Positions 16,068 to 24,492 of a stretch of 64,000 bases of DNA are shown here, piece by piece. Source of the DNA: Argonema galeatum A003/A1 (GTDB lineage: Bacteria > Cyanobacteriota > Cyanobacteriia > Cyanobacteriales > Aerosakkonemataceae). The notes beneath the pieces were generated by a model. The model saw nothing but the letters and a program-made list of their open reading frames with translations. It did not search any database and was not told the origin of the DNA. The stretch spans positions 40,692 through 104,691 of the forward strand of contig NZ_JAIQZM010000024.1 of the NCBI RefSeq assembly GCF_023333595.1, read 5' to 3'. Position 1 is the first letter of the stretch, and each line of letters begins with the position of its first letter. The translations under genes and the position numbers were made by a program.

Positions 16068-16140
16068 CAATTTCAAATTTTAGATTTCCGATTTCAAATT
16101 TTAAATTTCCGATTTCAGATTGAAATAAAATCTAAAATTC
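16068..16140. repeat. STRR, AAATTT(T)AGATT-type units
   Basis: Degenerate tandem heptamers/octamers (TTTAGATTTCCGATTTCAAA pattern) lie between the TIGR03032 gene and the large RTX gene. Confidence 0.7.
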
Positions 16141-16186
16141 TCCTCTTCTCTTTCCCAATAACTAATAACAAATCAAGTAGAAAAAA

Positions 16187-19024
16187 ATGCTAGTAATAAT
16201 TGACCCCAGAGTAGAAGCTTATCAAATGCTCGCAGCGGGTGTCCGCAGCAGCGCCAAAGTTATAATTATTGACCCGAATTTTGATGGGATAGAACAAATT
16301 ACAGAGGCATTAAATAATTATCCCGCCTCTAGCTTGCACATCGTTTGTCACGGCGAACCGGGTTGTCTGCATTTGGGAAAGACCCCTCTCAACGAGGCTT
16401 CCTTAGCACAATATCAAAATTTATTCTCTTGCGGACTCGACATCTATATACATAGCTGCAACGTCGCCGCCGGAGAAATAGGTGCCAACTTCCTCCAACA
16501 ACTCCACCAACTTACCGGCGCAAATATTGCCGCCTCCGCGCACCGAGTCGGTCACCCCAGCAAAGGCGGAACTTGGCACTTAGAACACCGCCTCGGTAAC
16601 CTCCTCCCCGATTTATCCCCCCCTGCCTTTTTGCCAGAAACATACAGCCTCTACCCAGGCGTTTTCCCAGCTTCCTTTGGTGACGCCACTAATTTCAGCG
16701 TCGGAAGTAATCCGTATGCCGTCTCCACAGGGGACTTAAACGGCGACGGCAGGCTCGATATCGCAGCAGCGAACTATGGAACCAGCAACGTCAGTGTGTT
16801 GCTCAACACCATCCCCACGGTCACCATTGCCCCTGGAGATGCACCCAACGAATCGGGGCCTACCGACGGTACATTTACCGTCACCCTGGATAACCCCGCA
16901 CCAGCTGGGGGTTTGACTGTTAACTTCAACACAACAGGAAGTACAGCCACTTTTGCAAGCGATTACAGTTTTGACTTAGCTAATAGCATCGATATCACCG
17001 CAGTAACCGCCACCAGCTTCACAATTGCAGCGGGTTCCACCAGCGCCATCCTAGTGGTAAAACCCGTAGAAGATGCGGTAATAGAGGCTGTTGGGGAAAC
17101 AGTAAAAGTCAACCTCACCGCCAGTCCTAACTATATCTTGGGACAAACTTCCGGCAGTAGTATCGAGTTTACCCCCCCGACCAACTTTGTGGCGGGGATG
17201 AGTCCCAATACCGTCACACTGGGAGACTTCAACTCTGACGGCAAGCTCGACATGGCAACGGCGAACTTTGGCTCCAACAACGTCAGTGTGCTGTTGGGGA
17301 ATGGGACAGGCAGTTTTAGCCCGGCTACTAACTTTGATGTGGGAACCAATCCCTTTGACGTTACTGTGGGAGATTTCAACTCGGACGGCAAACTCGACAT
17401 AGCAGCGACGAACTCCAAGTCCAACAACGTCAGTGTGCTGTTGGGGAATGGGACAGGCAGTTTTGGCTTGGCGACCAACTTTGATGTGGGGGCCGGTCCG
17501 TTTATCATCAACGTGGCGGACTTTAACTCTGACGGCAAGCTGGACATCGTAGCGGCGAACAATAGGTCTAACAACGTCAGTGTGCTATTGGGTAATGGGA
17601 CGGGCAGTTTCAGTGCTGCTACCAACTTTGCTGTGGAGACTAAACCCGGTTTCGTCAGCGTGGGAGATTTGAACGGCGACGGTAAGCTGGATATGGCCGT
17701 GGCGAACTATGGGTCCAGCAACGTCAGTGTGCTGTTGGGTAATGGGACGGGCAGTTTCAGTGCTGCTACCAACTTTGCTGTGGGGGCTAATCCCCTGGCC
17801 ATCAAAGTGGCAGACTTCAACTCTGACGGTAAGCTAGACATCGCCGCGCCGAACGAGAACTCCAACAATGTCAGTGTGCTGTTGGGTAATGGGACAGGCA
17901 GTTTTGGCTCTCCTACTAACTTTGATGTGGGGACTAAACCCGTTTCCATCACCGTGGAAGACTTGAACGGCGACGGTAAGCTGGACTTGGTAACGGGGAA
18001 CTATAAGTCCAGCAACGTCAGTGTGTTATTGGGTAATGGGAGGGGAAGTTTTAGTCCGGCTATCAACTTTGATGTTGGGATGCAGCCCTTTGGAGTCGCT
18101 CTGGGAGACCTGAACGGCGACGGTAAGCTGGACATGGCTGTGGCGAACTATGGGTCCAGCAACGTCAGTGTGCTGTTGAATAACAACCAACCCACCGCAA
18201 CTCTGACAATTTTAGATGAGCTTCCCTCTGTCTCGCTTGACCCCAATCAAGTTAATAACACGCAAGTTGGTAATGGCAGCAACGATACCCTCATCGGTAG
18301 TGCTATTAATGACGCGCTTTATGGCACGGCTGGTGATGATTTGCTTGATGGCAAAGCCGGTAACGATAATTTATTTGGCGGTCAAGGTAATGATACTGCT
18401 TTTGGTGGTAGCGGTCGCGATTGGATTTCGGGTGACAAAGGCAATGACTTGATCAACGGTAACTCTGGTAACGATGTTCTCAATGGTAATTCTGGCAATG
18501 ATACTATCCGGGGCGGTCAAGGTAGCGATTTGGCACATGGGGGTAAAAATGATGACCTGATGTTTGGTGAAAAGGGCGATGACTCTCTCTATGGTGATTT
18601 GGGGAATGATACGATATTTGGCGGTGGCAATGAGGATTTGATTAACGGTAATGCTGGCAATGACAGTATTGCTGGCGAAGATGGGAATGATATTCTTTAC
18701 GGTGGTAAAGATAATGATACGCTGATTGGCGGTGGTGGTAATGATTTGCTTTCTGGTGATTTAGGTAATGATTTACTGACAGGCGATAGTGGTAATGACA
18801 CTTTTGTCTTGGCAATTGGAAAAGGCTCTGATACAATTAGCGATTTCCAAGATGGTCGAGATTTAATTGGGTTGGCTGGTGGTTTGACTTTTGAACAGTT
18901 GACTTTAGCGCAAAGCGATAATAACACTATTATTAGTGTGAAAGCTGGTGGCGAATTGTTGGCTACTTTGAATGGGATACAAGTTAATGCGATCGGACTC
19001 CCGGATTTTATCGCTCTTATCTAG
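16187..19024 (+). CDS. Large secreted protein: DUF4347, FG-GAP/VCBS repeats, Calx-beta, RTX
   Basis: The 945-aa protein has a recognisable order. A DUF4347 domain (about 1-155; SLHIVCHGEPGCLHLG and YIHSCNVAAGEIG) is followed by an FG-GAP/VCBS unit (about 165-210), a Calx-beta-like domain (about 212-315), then about six FG-GAP/VCBS repeats (about 335-670) built on NVSVLLGNGTGSF and DFNSDGKLDIA, whose D-x-[DN]-G-D/K-x-D loops bind calcium. The C-terminus (about 700-930) is RTX nonapeptide repeats of the GGNDDLISG-type, ending with a GKGSDTISDFQDG segment typical of type I secreted proteins. It has no Sec signal. Likely a calcium-dependent surface or extracellular protein exported by a type I system elsewhere. 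DNA-level near identity among the middle repeats shows ongoing recombination. Confidence 0.88.
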   Translation: MLVIIDPRVEAYQMLAAGVRSSAKVIIIDPNFDGIEQITEALNNYPASSLHIVCHGEPGCLHLGKTPLNEASLAQYQNLFSCGLDIYIHSCNVAAGEIGANFLQQLHQLTGANIAASAHRVGHPSKGGTWHLEHRLGNLLPDLSPPAFLPETYSLYPGVFPASFGDATNFSVGSNPYAVSTGDLNGDGRLDIAAANYGTSNVSVLLNTIPTVTIAPGDAPNESGPTDGTFTVTLDNPAPAGGLTVNFNTTGSTATFASDYSFDLANSIDITAVTATSFTIAAGSTSAILVVKPVEDAVIEAVGETVKVNLTASPNYILGQTSGSSIEFTPPTNFVAGMSPNTVTLGDFNSDGKLDMATANFGSNNVSVLLGNGTGSFSPATNFDVGTNPFDVTVGDFNSDGKLDIAATNSKSNNVSVLLGNGTGSFGLATNFDVGAGPFIINVADFNSDGKLDIVAANNRSNNVSVLLGNGTGSFSAATNFAVETKPGFVSVGDLNGDGKLDMAVANYGSSNVSVLLGNGTGSFSAATNFAVGANPLAIKVADFNSDGKLDIAAPNENSNNVSVLLGNGTGSFGSPTNFDVGTKPVSITVEDLNGDGKLDLVTGNYKSSNVSVLLGNGRGSFSPAINFDVGMQPFGVALGDLNGDGKLDMAVANYGSSNVSVLLNNNQPTATLTILDELPSVSLDPNQVNNTQVGNGSNDTLIGSAINDALYGTAGDDLLDGKAGNDNLFGGQGNDTAFGGSGRDWISGDKGNDLINGNSGNDVLNGNSGNDTIRGGQGSDLAHGGKNDDLMFGEKGDDSLYGDLGNDTIFGGGNEDLINGNAGNDSIAGEDGNDILYGGKDNDTLIGGGGNDLLSGDLGNDLLTGDSGNDTFVLAIGKGSDTISDFQDGRDLIGLAGGLTFEQLTLAQSDNNTIISVKAGGELLATLNGIQVNAIGLPDFIALI

Positions 19025-19085
19025 TCAAATCGGCTGCGGTAGTAGCACAGCAACAACAGTGTTATTCTCTGTCAGATTTACATTT

Positions 19086-19142
19086 GGTATGTAGTTGCGC
19101 TTCAGCGCTCTTTAAGATAGCGCTGAAGCGCAACTACATACC
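19086..19142. repeat. Palindromic repeat, variant member (family P1)
   Basis: Arms GGTATGTAGTTGCGCTTCAG.. (19086-19109) and their exact complement (19119-19142) flank a 9-nt loop. It lies between the convergent RTX and nadE genes and may also act as a bidirectional terminator. Related copies are at 31969-32036, 55792-55845, 62315-62370 and 63547-63594, with a half copy at 55988-56013. Relative to those, both arms carry matched changes. Confidence 0.85.
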
Positions 19143-19153
19143 TAAATTCGCAA

Positions 19154-20845
19154 TCACCACTTACTAGCGATCGGCATTCGCCAACCAGTACCAAAAGCGC
19201 GATCGGTTATTTTTAATCCCGGCGGTGCTTGTCGTCGTTTGAATTCAGCCCGCGCCACCATTTTTATAACTCGTTTCACCACATCTGGATCGTGTCCGGC
19301 GGCAACAATTTGTCCAGGTAATTGATGGTCGTGAATCAAGCGCTGCAAAATATCATCTAAGATATCATAAGGTGGCAGAGAATCTTGGTCTACTTGACCT
19401 GGTTTGAGTTCGGCGCTGGGTGCTTTAGTGAGGATATTATTAGGGATAATTTCGCCGTTGCGATTCAGCCACTTGCACAAAGAGTAAACGCGGGTTTTGG
19501 GAACATCGGCAATTGCCGCCAATCCGCCATTCATATCGCCGTAAAGGGTACAGTATCCAACGGCCATTTCTGATTTGTTGCCAGTGGAGAGGAGGAGATA
19601 GCCGAATTTGTTTGCGATCGCCATTAATAGATTACCGCGAATCCGCGATTGAATATTCTCCTCGGCAATACCGAACTCTGTCCCAGCAAACAAATCTTCC
19701 AAATTTTTGTCGTAAGCTTGCATCAAAGGGCCGATCGGCAGTGTGTGAGTTTTGATGCCAATACGATCGGCTAACGCCAAAGCATCCGTAACTGAGTGAT
19801 CGGAACTGTAGGGAGAAGGCATGAGGACGCCCAAAACATTTTCTGCACCCAAAGCTGACGCTGCAATGGCTGCAACTAATGCCGAATCTACTCCTCCACT
19901 CAAACCGATCGCAACTTTAGAAAACCCGCATTTCCGGGCATAATCTCGCACTCCCAACACCAACGCCGACCAAATTTCCTCCTCTTGACAATCTGGTAGC
20001 TGTGCCACAGATGCCGGTTGTACAGATGCGAAATCTCCTGTTTCCGCATCAAAATCTACCAACACTAAATCTGTTTCAAACCCACAGGCGCGACACACTA
20101 CTTCGCCTGTATGATTCAAGGCAAAACTGTTACCATCAAAAATTAAGTCATCGTTCCCACCCACCTGATTAGCATAGATAATGGGTTGATTGAAGCGTGT
20201 AGCTGAATGCCGCAACATCGCTTCCCGCAATAATTGTTTCCCAGCACTATAAGGCGATGCCGATAAATTCACAACCAAATCTACACCCAACCGGGCTAAG
20301 TCAGTAATAGGATTAATGTTATAACTGAGTTTACCCCAAAATTCTTCATCATTCCATAAATCTTCGCAGATGGTTACACCTATTTTCAGTTTATTTAGCG
20401 ATTCCCCTTTTTCTAGAGTGAGGGTGAAGAAATTAGGCTGAAGTCCGGGCTCAAAATAGCGGTCTTCATCAAATACATCATAAGTAGGCAGTAAGCGTTT
20501 GTGGAAGATTTGTTGCACTTTGCCTTCTTCTAACCAAGCGATGCTGTTGAATAGGGATTTACCGCCATTGGTGTACGCTTTTGGATTCGGTTCTACTGTT
20601 CCTACCAACACGGCTAAATTGGGTGGCAAATCTTTGGCTAGCTGTTGCAAAGTAGTTGCCATCGCCTCGACAAAGCTGGGGTCTAGCAACAAATCCCGTG
20701 GCGGATATCCACAGAGGGAAAGTTCCGGGGTCAATAACAAACGGACACCCAAATCAGATGCTTGTTTGGCAGCATTGAGAATTTGTTGGGCGTTATCGGT
20801 GAGGGCCCCGATTGTGGGGTTGAGTTGAGCGATCGCAATTTTCAT
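19154..20845 (-). CDS. nadE: Glutamine-hydrolysing NAD+ synthetase
   Basis: NadE amidates nicotinate adenine dinucleotide to NAD+ with ammonia from its own glutaminase domain. The 563-aa protein has an N-terminal nitrilase-type domain with catalytic triad E41 (LLTPELSLCG), K118 (FHKRLLPTYDVFDED) and C162 (GVTICEDLWND), then a synthetase domain with the ATP loop SGGVDS (318-323) and the STGNKSEMAVGY motif. It is the last gene of pncB-nadD-nrtR-nadE, 91 bp after nrtR across a TGACAACT tandem repeat. The length and both active sites are intact. Confidence 0.96.
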   Translation of the reverse strand: MKIAIAQLNPTIGALTDNAQQILNAAKQASDLGVRLLLTPELSLCGYPPRDLLLDPSFVEAMATTLQQLAKDLPPNLAVLVGTVEPNPKAYTNGGKSLFNSIAWLEEGKVQQIFHKRLLPTYDVFDEDRYFEPGLQPNFFTLTLEKGESLNKLKIGVTICEDLWNDEEFWGKLSYNINPITDLARLGVDLVVNLSASPYSAGKQLLREAMLRHSATRFNQPIIYANQVGGNDDLIFDGNSFALNHTGEVVCRACGFETDLVLVDFDAETGDFASVQPASVAQLPDCQEEEIWSALVLGVRDYARKCGFSKVAIGLSGGVDSALVAAIAASALGAENVLGVLMPSPYSSDHSVTDALALADRIGIKTHTLPIGPLMQAYDKNLEDLFAGTEFGIAEENIQSRIRGNLLMAIANKFGYLLLSTGNKSEMAVGYCTLYGDMNGGLAAIADVPKTRVYSLCKWLNRNGEIIPNNILTKAPSAELKPGQVDQDSLPPYDILDDILQRLIHDHQLPGQIVAAGHDPDVVKRVIKMVARAEFKRRQAPPGLKITDRAFGTGWRMPIASKW

Positions 20846-20875
20846 GACTAATCACCAGCACGACACGAATATACA

Positions 20876-20937
20876 CTAACAACTGACAACTGACAACTGA
20901 CAATTGACAATTGACAACTGACAACTGACCAAAAAAC
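20876..20937. repeat. STRR, ACTGACA-type heptamers
   Basis: About eight copies of CAACTGA/CAATTGA heptamers fill the gap between nrtR and nadE within the NAD operon. A similar array is at 32094-32130. Confidence 0.8.
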
Positions 20938-21683
20938 TAAATAAAAACCAGTGGTTTATCCTTTAACGGTGCAAAAGCTTCGGCATCAAAGCGATACAAA
21001 CTAGCGGGACGACCGGCACCACGCGATACTTTTATACCCGTGTCGCACAAAAATCCCAACTTTAGCAGACGGGCGCGAAAATTGGAATAGTCGGAAAAGT
21101 TTTCTCCTAGAACAGTTGTGTAAAATTGATAAAGATCGCTCAAAGTGAAAACCTCCGGTAATACATCAAAAGCAACGGGACTATACTCTAATTTATTTCG
21201 CAAACGTCGATAGCCATACTCCAAAATTTCATTGTGATCGAAGGCTAATGGCGGTATCTGTTTAATGGGATACCAGGCAATACCGCTAACGCCATCGGCA
21301 ATCAGTTCGGCTTCCGCAAATCGTACTAACGCAAAATAGCTTACTGCTAAATAACGAACTCCAAAACTATCTGGTGCTTCTCTAGGATCGCGACCCGGCC
21401 CTCCGAAGCTATACAATTGTTCTAAGTAGAGATTTTTTACCCTGATTTTCTCGGCGAGAATCCGATCGGCTGCATCTTCTAGAGATTCTCCTTTTCTTAC
21501 CAGTGTTCCCGGTAAACACCACTGCCCTAAGTATGGTTCGTCATCTCGCATTACTAATAGAACCAGCAGTCGATTTTGCTCGGTATCGACTGAGAAAATT
21601 ACGTTATCAACACCGACTTTGAAGTCGGCTAATGCCTGTTTTTTTAACGTATCTGCAACCTTTTTTGTGCCGCGTCCTGACAT
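20937..21683 (-). CDS. nrtR: NrtR-type Nudix-related regulator of NAD metabolism
   Basis: The 248-aa protein joins a Nudix-like domain (about 20-150) to a C-terminal winged helix (about 165-248; FTLSDLYQFYTTVLGENFSD, FRARLLKLGFL, GRPASLYRFD). This is the NrtR layout, in which ADP-ribose binding releases DNA. The Nudix box reads GTLVRKGESLEDAADRILAE: the catalytic REUXEE core has become RILAEK, so hydrolase activity is probably lost, as known for NrtR repressors. It overlaps the end of nadD by 40 bp and stands between NAD genes, which supports a role as the operon's own regulator. A catalytic Nudix enzyme is the weaker alternative. Confidence 0.85.
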   Translation of the reverse strand: MSGRGTKKVADTLKKQALADFKVGVDNVIFSVDTEQNRLLVLLVMRDDEPYLGQWCLPGTLVRKGESLEDAADRILAEKIRVKNLYLEQLYSFGGPGRDPREAPDSFGVRYLAVSYFALVRFAEAELIADGVSGIAWYPIKQIPPLAFDHNEILEYGYRRLRNKLEYSPVAFDVLPEVFTLSDLYQFYTTVLGENFSDYSNFRARLLKLGFLCDTGIKVSRGAGRPASLYRFDAEAFAPLKDKPLVFI

Positions 21684-22243
21684 TCGTACAAATGCTCTCG
21701 ATAAATATATGCCTCTATGGGAGGCGTTAATGCTTCTGTGTCTCCATTTTCACGATAAGCTGTAGAGGAAACATCTGGGCCGGTGAGAGTTGCGATCGCT
21801 ACAGAGGCTCCCATCTCCCTAAGCCGCACCAAAGCAGCATCTTCTATGGTAGATCCAGGTCTGGGCACCACTAGCAGATCCACTTGTCGCAACAAATCTT
21901 CAACTCGATACCAACGCGGCAGCTGAGTAACGAGATCGGCCCCAATCACTAGGGTCAGTTCTGCAAAAGGCCATTTTGCCTTTGCTTTCTCGACTGTCTC
22001 CAAAGTTCTGGGGCTGCTCAGTTCTTGATGCAAACCGATGTTGTACCGGGGAGGGTTAATATCCTCAATCAATAAGCTTAACATTGCGGCTCGGTGTTCT
22101 AGGGGCGTCTGGTGAGATTTAAAAGGATTGTTAGATGCCCAGACTGCCACCCAGTCATAGTTTTGCGATAGCCAACTCAGAATTGCTTGATGTCCGGCTG
22201 TCGGCGGATCGGCGCTAGTACCAAAAAGAGCAATTTTGTTCAT
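21644..22243 (-). CDS. nadD: Nicotinate-nucleotide adenylyltransferase
   Basis: NadD transfers AMP from ATP to nicotinate mononucleotide. The 199-aa protein has the nucleotidyltransferase start ALFGTSADPPTAGHQAIL (GTF-x-DPxHxGH type with the first His replaced by Thr and GH retained), WASNNPFKSHQTPLEHR, GADLVTQLPRWYRVEDL and the C-terminal DVSSTAYRENGD, a version of the ISSTxIR motif. It starts 13 bp after pncB and overlaps nrtR by 40 bp. The loss of the first His of the HxGH signature is worth noting, but the remaining motifs and operon place it firmly in this family. Confidence 0.9.
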   Translation of the reverse strand: MNKIALFGTSADPPTAGHQAILSWLSQNYDWVAVWASNNPFKSHQTPLEHRAAMLSLLIEDINPPRYNIGLHQELSSPRTLETVEKAKAKWPFAELTLVIGADLVTQLPRWYRVEDLLRQVDLLVVPRPGSTIEDAALVRLREMGASVAIATLTGPDVSSTAYRENGDTEALTPPIEAYIYREHLYECQDAAQKRLQIR

Positions 22244-22256
22244 TAGGGGCTAGGGG

Positions 22257-23654
22257 CTAGCGTTTTGTTTTTTGGGTTAAATTTAGCAGTGCATCGGAGA
22301 TTTCTACGGGTGGGGAAGTTGGGCGATCGATCTGACGAGCTTGGGGTGGTAGACTAGCAACCGAGGCAGCAGTGCGATCGCGTATTTGCTCTAAAGTTTC
22401 ATCCCACAAGCGCTTACCATCTTGGAACGCTAACTGTAACAAAGGCTGTTCTTCCTCTGAATTTTCTGTTAGGAGTCCCAGTCTATCTGATTGAAAAAGA
22501 CCGTTTTCAAAACGACGAAAGATTTGCTTGCGACCGGGATAAGTAGTTTTATTGCTAGACTGTTTCATAGTAGGAATGCCATCAATTTCTACAAGTTTAT
22601 AGACTCCATTTACAGGCGAACCAGTAACCAGTTTAGTTCCCAATCCATAACCGTCGATGCAAGCACCCGCACTCTTTAATCGAGCAATTTCCCACTCGTC
22701 TAAATCTCCGCTGGCAAAGATGGGAACGTTGGGTAAGAGCGATCGCACTTTTTGGGATAATGCAACTAAATCGCCAGAATCTAACCGCACACCAGACAAT
22801 TTCATCTCGCCTGAGTTTACCCGTTCTGTTAACATTTCGGCAGCTGCGATCGCATCATAAGTGTCAATCAACAAGGGCGCACCCGGAAAATATCGGTGAA
22901 ACGCTGTAAACGCCTCCGCCTCGCTACCAGATGTCGCCGCTAAGGCCATCACTAAAGAATGAGCCATCGTACCGCTAGGCTTTTGACCGAGTTTAACAGC
23001 AGCCAGTACATTTGATGTGGCATCCAATCCAGCTGCCAACGCTGCACGAGCTGCCCACACAGAAGCCTGGGGACTAAAGGCACGTCTGGTGCCAAATTCC
23101 AGCAACATTGCTTCTGGGCCAGCCACATCTCGCACCCTAGCTGCTTTTGTGGCAATCAAAGTCTGGTAGTTAATAGTGTTGAGCAGGTAAGTTTCCACCA
23201 GCTGAGCCTGCCACAAGGGTGCTTCCACTCGCAGCAGCGGCTCGTTGGCAAATACTGCCGTTCCCTCTGGTACTGCCCACACATCGCCAGTGAAACGGGT
23301 TTCTGCTAAAAGCGACCAAAATCGATCTGGTACGCGATCGAAAATCCCTGTAGCTTGCAAAGCTTCTATCTGGCTTGGGCTAAAGCGGAATTTCTCTAGG
23401 TAGTCCAAGGCTTGTTGCAAGCCCATCGCGATTAAATAGCCAAAACCTTCTGGTAATCGGCGCACAAATAGCTCAAAGCTTGCTTGTCGTCGATCTAGAC
23501 CTTCACCTACGTAGCAGGCTGCCATTGTCAGCTGATACAGGTCGGTCAAAAGGCTGTAATCTTCAGAACAGACGGTGAGTTCCTTGTCTTGTGCCGTTTC
23601 AGTTCGATCGAGATTGGCAAGGTGCAGGCGGTTACGGTCAGGGGCAATTTTCAT
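22257..23654 (-). CDS. pncB: Nicotinate phosphoribosyltransferase
   Basis: PncB joins nicotinate and PRPP to nicotinate mononucleotide, the entry of the salvage pathway. The 465-aa protein has the family hallmarks: SLLTDLYQLTMAACY, ASFELFVRRLPEGFGYLIA, the NTINYQTLIATKAAR helix, LEFGTRRAFSP (His-loop region), GTMAHSLVMAL, LIDTYDA and GVRLDSGDL for PRPP binding. It is the first gene of the NAD operon; its upstream region has a near-consensus promoter and a candidate operator. The ~30-residue N-terminal extension before SEDYSLLTDLYQLTM is poorly conserved in character and a later start is possible. Confidence 0.95.
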   Translation of the reverse strand: MKIAPDRNRLHLANLDRTETAQDKELTVCSEDYSLLTDLYQLTMAACYVGEGLDRRQASFELFVRRLPEGFGYLIAMGLQQALDYLEKFRFSPSQIEALQATGIFDRVPDRFWSLLAETRFTGDVWAVPEGTAVFANEPLLRVEAPLWQAQLVETYLLNTINYQTLIATKAARVRDVAGPEAMLLEFGTRRAFSPQASVWAARAALAAGLDATSNVLAAVKLGQKPSGTMAHSLVMALAATSGSEAEAFTAFHRYFPGAPLLIDTYDAIAAAEMLTERVNSGEMKLSGVRLDSGDLVALSQKVRSLLPNVPIFASGDLDEWEIARLKSAGACIDGYGLGTKLVTGSPVNGVYKLVEIDGIPTMKQSSNKTTYPGRKQIFRRFENGLFQSDRLGLLTENSEEEQPLLQLAFQDGKRLWDETLEQIRDRTAASVASLPPQARQIDRPTSPPVEISDALLNLTQKTKR

Positions 23655-23680
23655 GGCCCAGGTTCCTAGCGTGGTTGGTT

Positions 23681-23717
23681 GCTACGATTATAGTAGCTTT
23701 TACCATAATAGTGTCAA
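23681..23717 (-). promoter_or_regulatory. pncB-operon promoter with overlapping inverted repeat (candidate NrtR operator)
   Basis: On the minus strand a perfect -35 hexamer TTGACA (23712-23717) is followed at 16-19 nt by TACTAT/TATAAT (-10; TATAAT at 23687-23692). The -10 lies inside the inverted repeat GCTAC-n7-GTAGC (23681-23697). A repressor bound there would block the promoter. That the repressor is NrtR is inferred from the operon content. Confidence 0.65.
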
Positions 23718-24174
23718 GGGATTTTGATTAAAGATTTTGCAAAGCTAGACCTTATGGGGATATTTTTGCTGATTGCAGCTATTTATACAATTTTCTTAAT
23801 AGTATTTTTAGTTTAAATTCTGCCCCTCTGCCCCTTAAGAGGGGCAGAGGAGCAGAGGGGCAGAGGAGCAGAGGAATAAAAATGTTATTTCTTTAACAAA
23901 AGCATAACAACTCTCAAAGAGCCGAGGATGTAAACTGGAAATTAGTTGTTTTCAACTTACTCGATTAATAAGGACAAATAGATATAACGAAACTTTAAGA
24001 AATTATAGAGTTTTGACCATAGACCCAATAGTTATGTGAATATAAGCAAAGTATTGCAAACATAGTCAAAGAAGTGTTGCAAAGTCGCTCCAAACCTCTA
24101 AAATTATCAATAATTGAAGTTAGAGATATTTAAATTATCTCGCCTCTCAATACTAGAACGGAAGGAAAAATTAT
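23718..24174. other. Intergenic, no gene recognised
   Basis: AT-rich non-coding sequence separates the NAD operon from the small plus-strand gene. Apart from the GAGGGGCA repeat at 23818-23876 I see no RNA gene, terminator with a U-tract, or family-like ORF. The length allows a long 5' leader for the 49-aa gene. Confidence 0.4.
23818..23876. repeat. STRR, GAGGGGCA octamers with inverted start
   Basis: CCTCTGCCCCTTAAGAGGGG begins a near-palindrome that continues as tandem GAGGAGCA/GAGGGGCA octamers. It is the same octamer family as at 5085, 13430 and 37626. Confidence 0.75.
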
Positions 24175-24324
24175 ATGACTATTTACCAAATGTTGGACAG
24201 CGTAACTCTATTTTTCTCGGCAGTAGCGCGAATTTTTAGCCCGACTGACGATGCTTATCCAGAAATAGGCGTACAACCCTTTGATGGTGACAGCTTCAAG
24301 GAATCGAATACATCGGATTGGTAG
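24175..24324 (+). CDS. Small 49-aa protein of unknown function
   Basis: The frame starts ATG after a good ribosome-binding sequence (GGAAGGA, about 8 nt upstream) and codes for MTIYQMLDSVTLFFSAVARI followed by FSPTDDAYPEIGVQPFDGDS and an acidic tail ending NTSDW. The N-terminal 20 residues form an amphipathic or membrane-associating helix; the rest is acidic with a P-T-D-D-x-Y-P-x-[IV]-GVQPF motif that looks conserved rather than random. The strong Shine-Dalgarno, balanced codon use with HIP1-free sequence, and a long upstream leader support a real gene. Function is unknown. Confidence 0.6.
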   Translation: MTIYQMLDSVTLFFSAVARIFSPTDDAYPEIGVQPFDGDSFKESNTSDW

Positions 24325-24383
24325 TTGATTGGAGGTAAGTGTTATACGGAATCCCCTTCAATGATCCCCTTATATCGATCTGC

Positions 24384-24413
24384 TGTAGAGAGGTTTCATG
24401 AAACCTCTCTACA
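24384..24413. repeat. 30-bp perfect palindrome TGTAGAGAGGTTTCA (family P2)
   Basis: The 15-bp arm TGTAGAGAGGTTTCA is followed directly by its complement. A second member with arm TGTAGAGACGTTGCA is at 40124-40153; each difference is matched in the other arm. Confidence 0.8.
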
Positions 24414-24492
24414 ATGTTGGGCTTGTATTTTTTTTGCGAATGCTTATACCCTAAAAAATCGCTATAATTACTGGTGTATCGCTTGCGGCTGG

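Noticed and set aside
17131..17952. Antisense frames of 164 and 81 codons over the FG-GAP repeats
   Set aside because: They are a by-product of the biased codon use in the plus-strand DGKLD repeats; no ribosome site and no family features.
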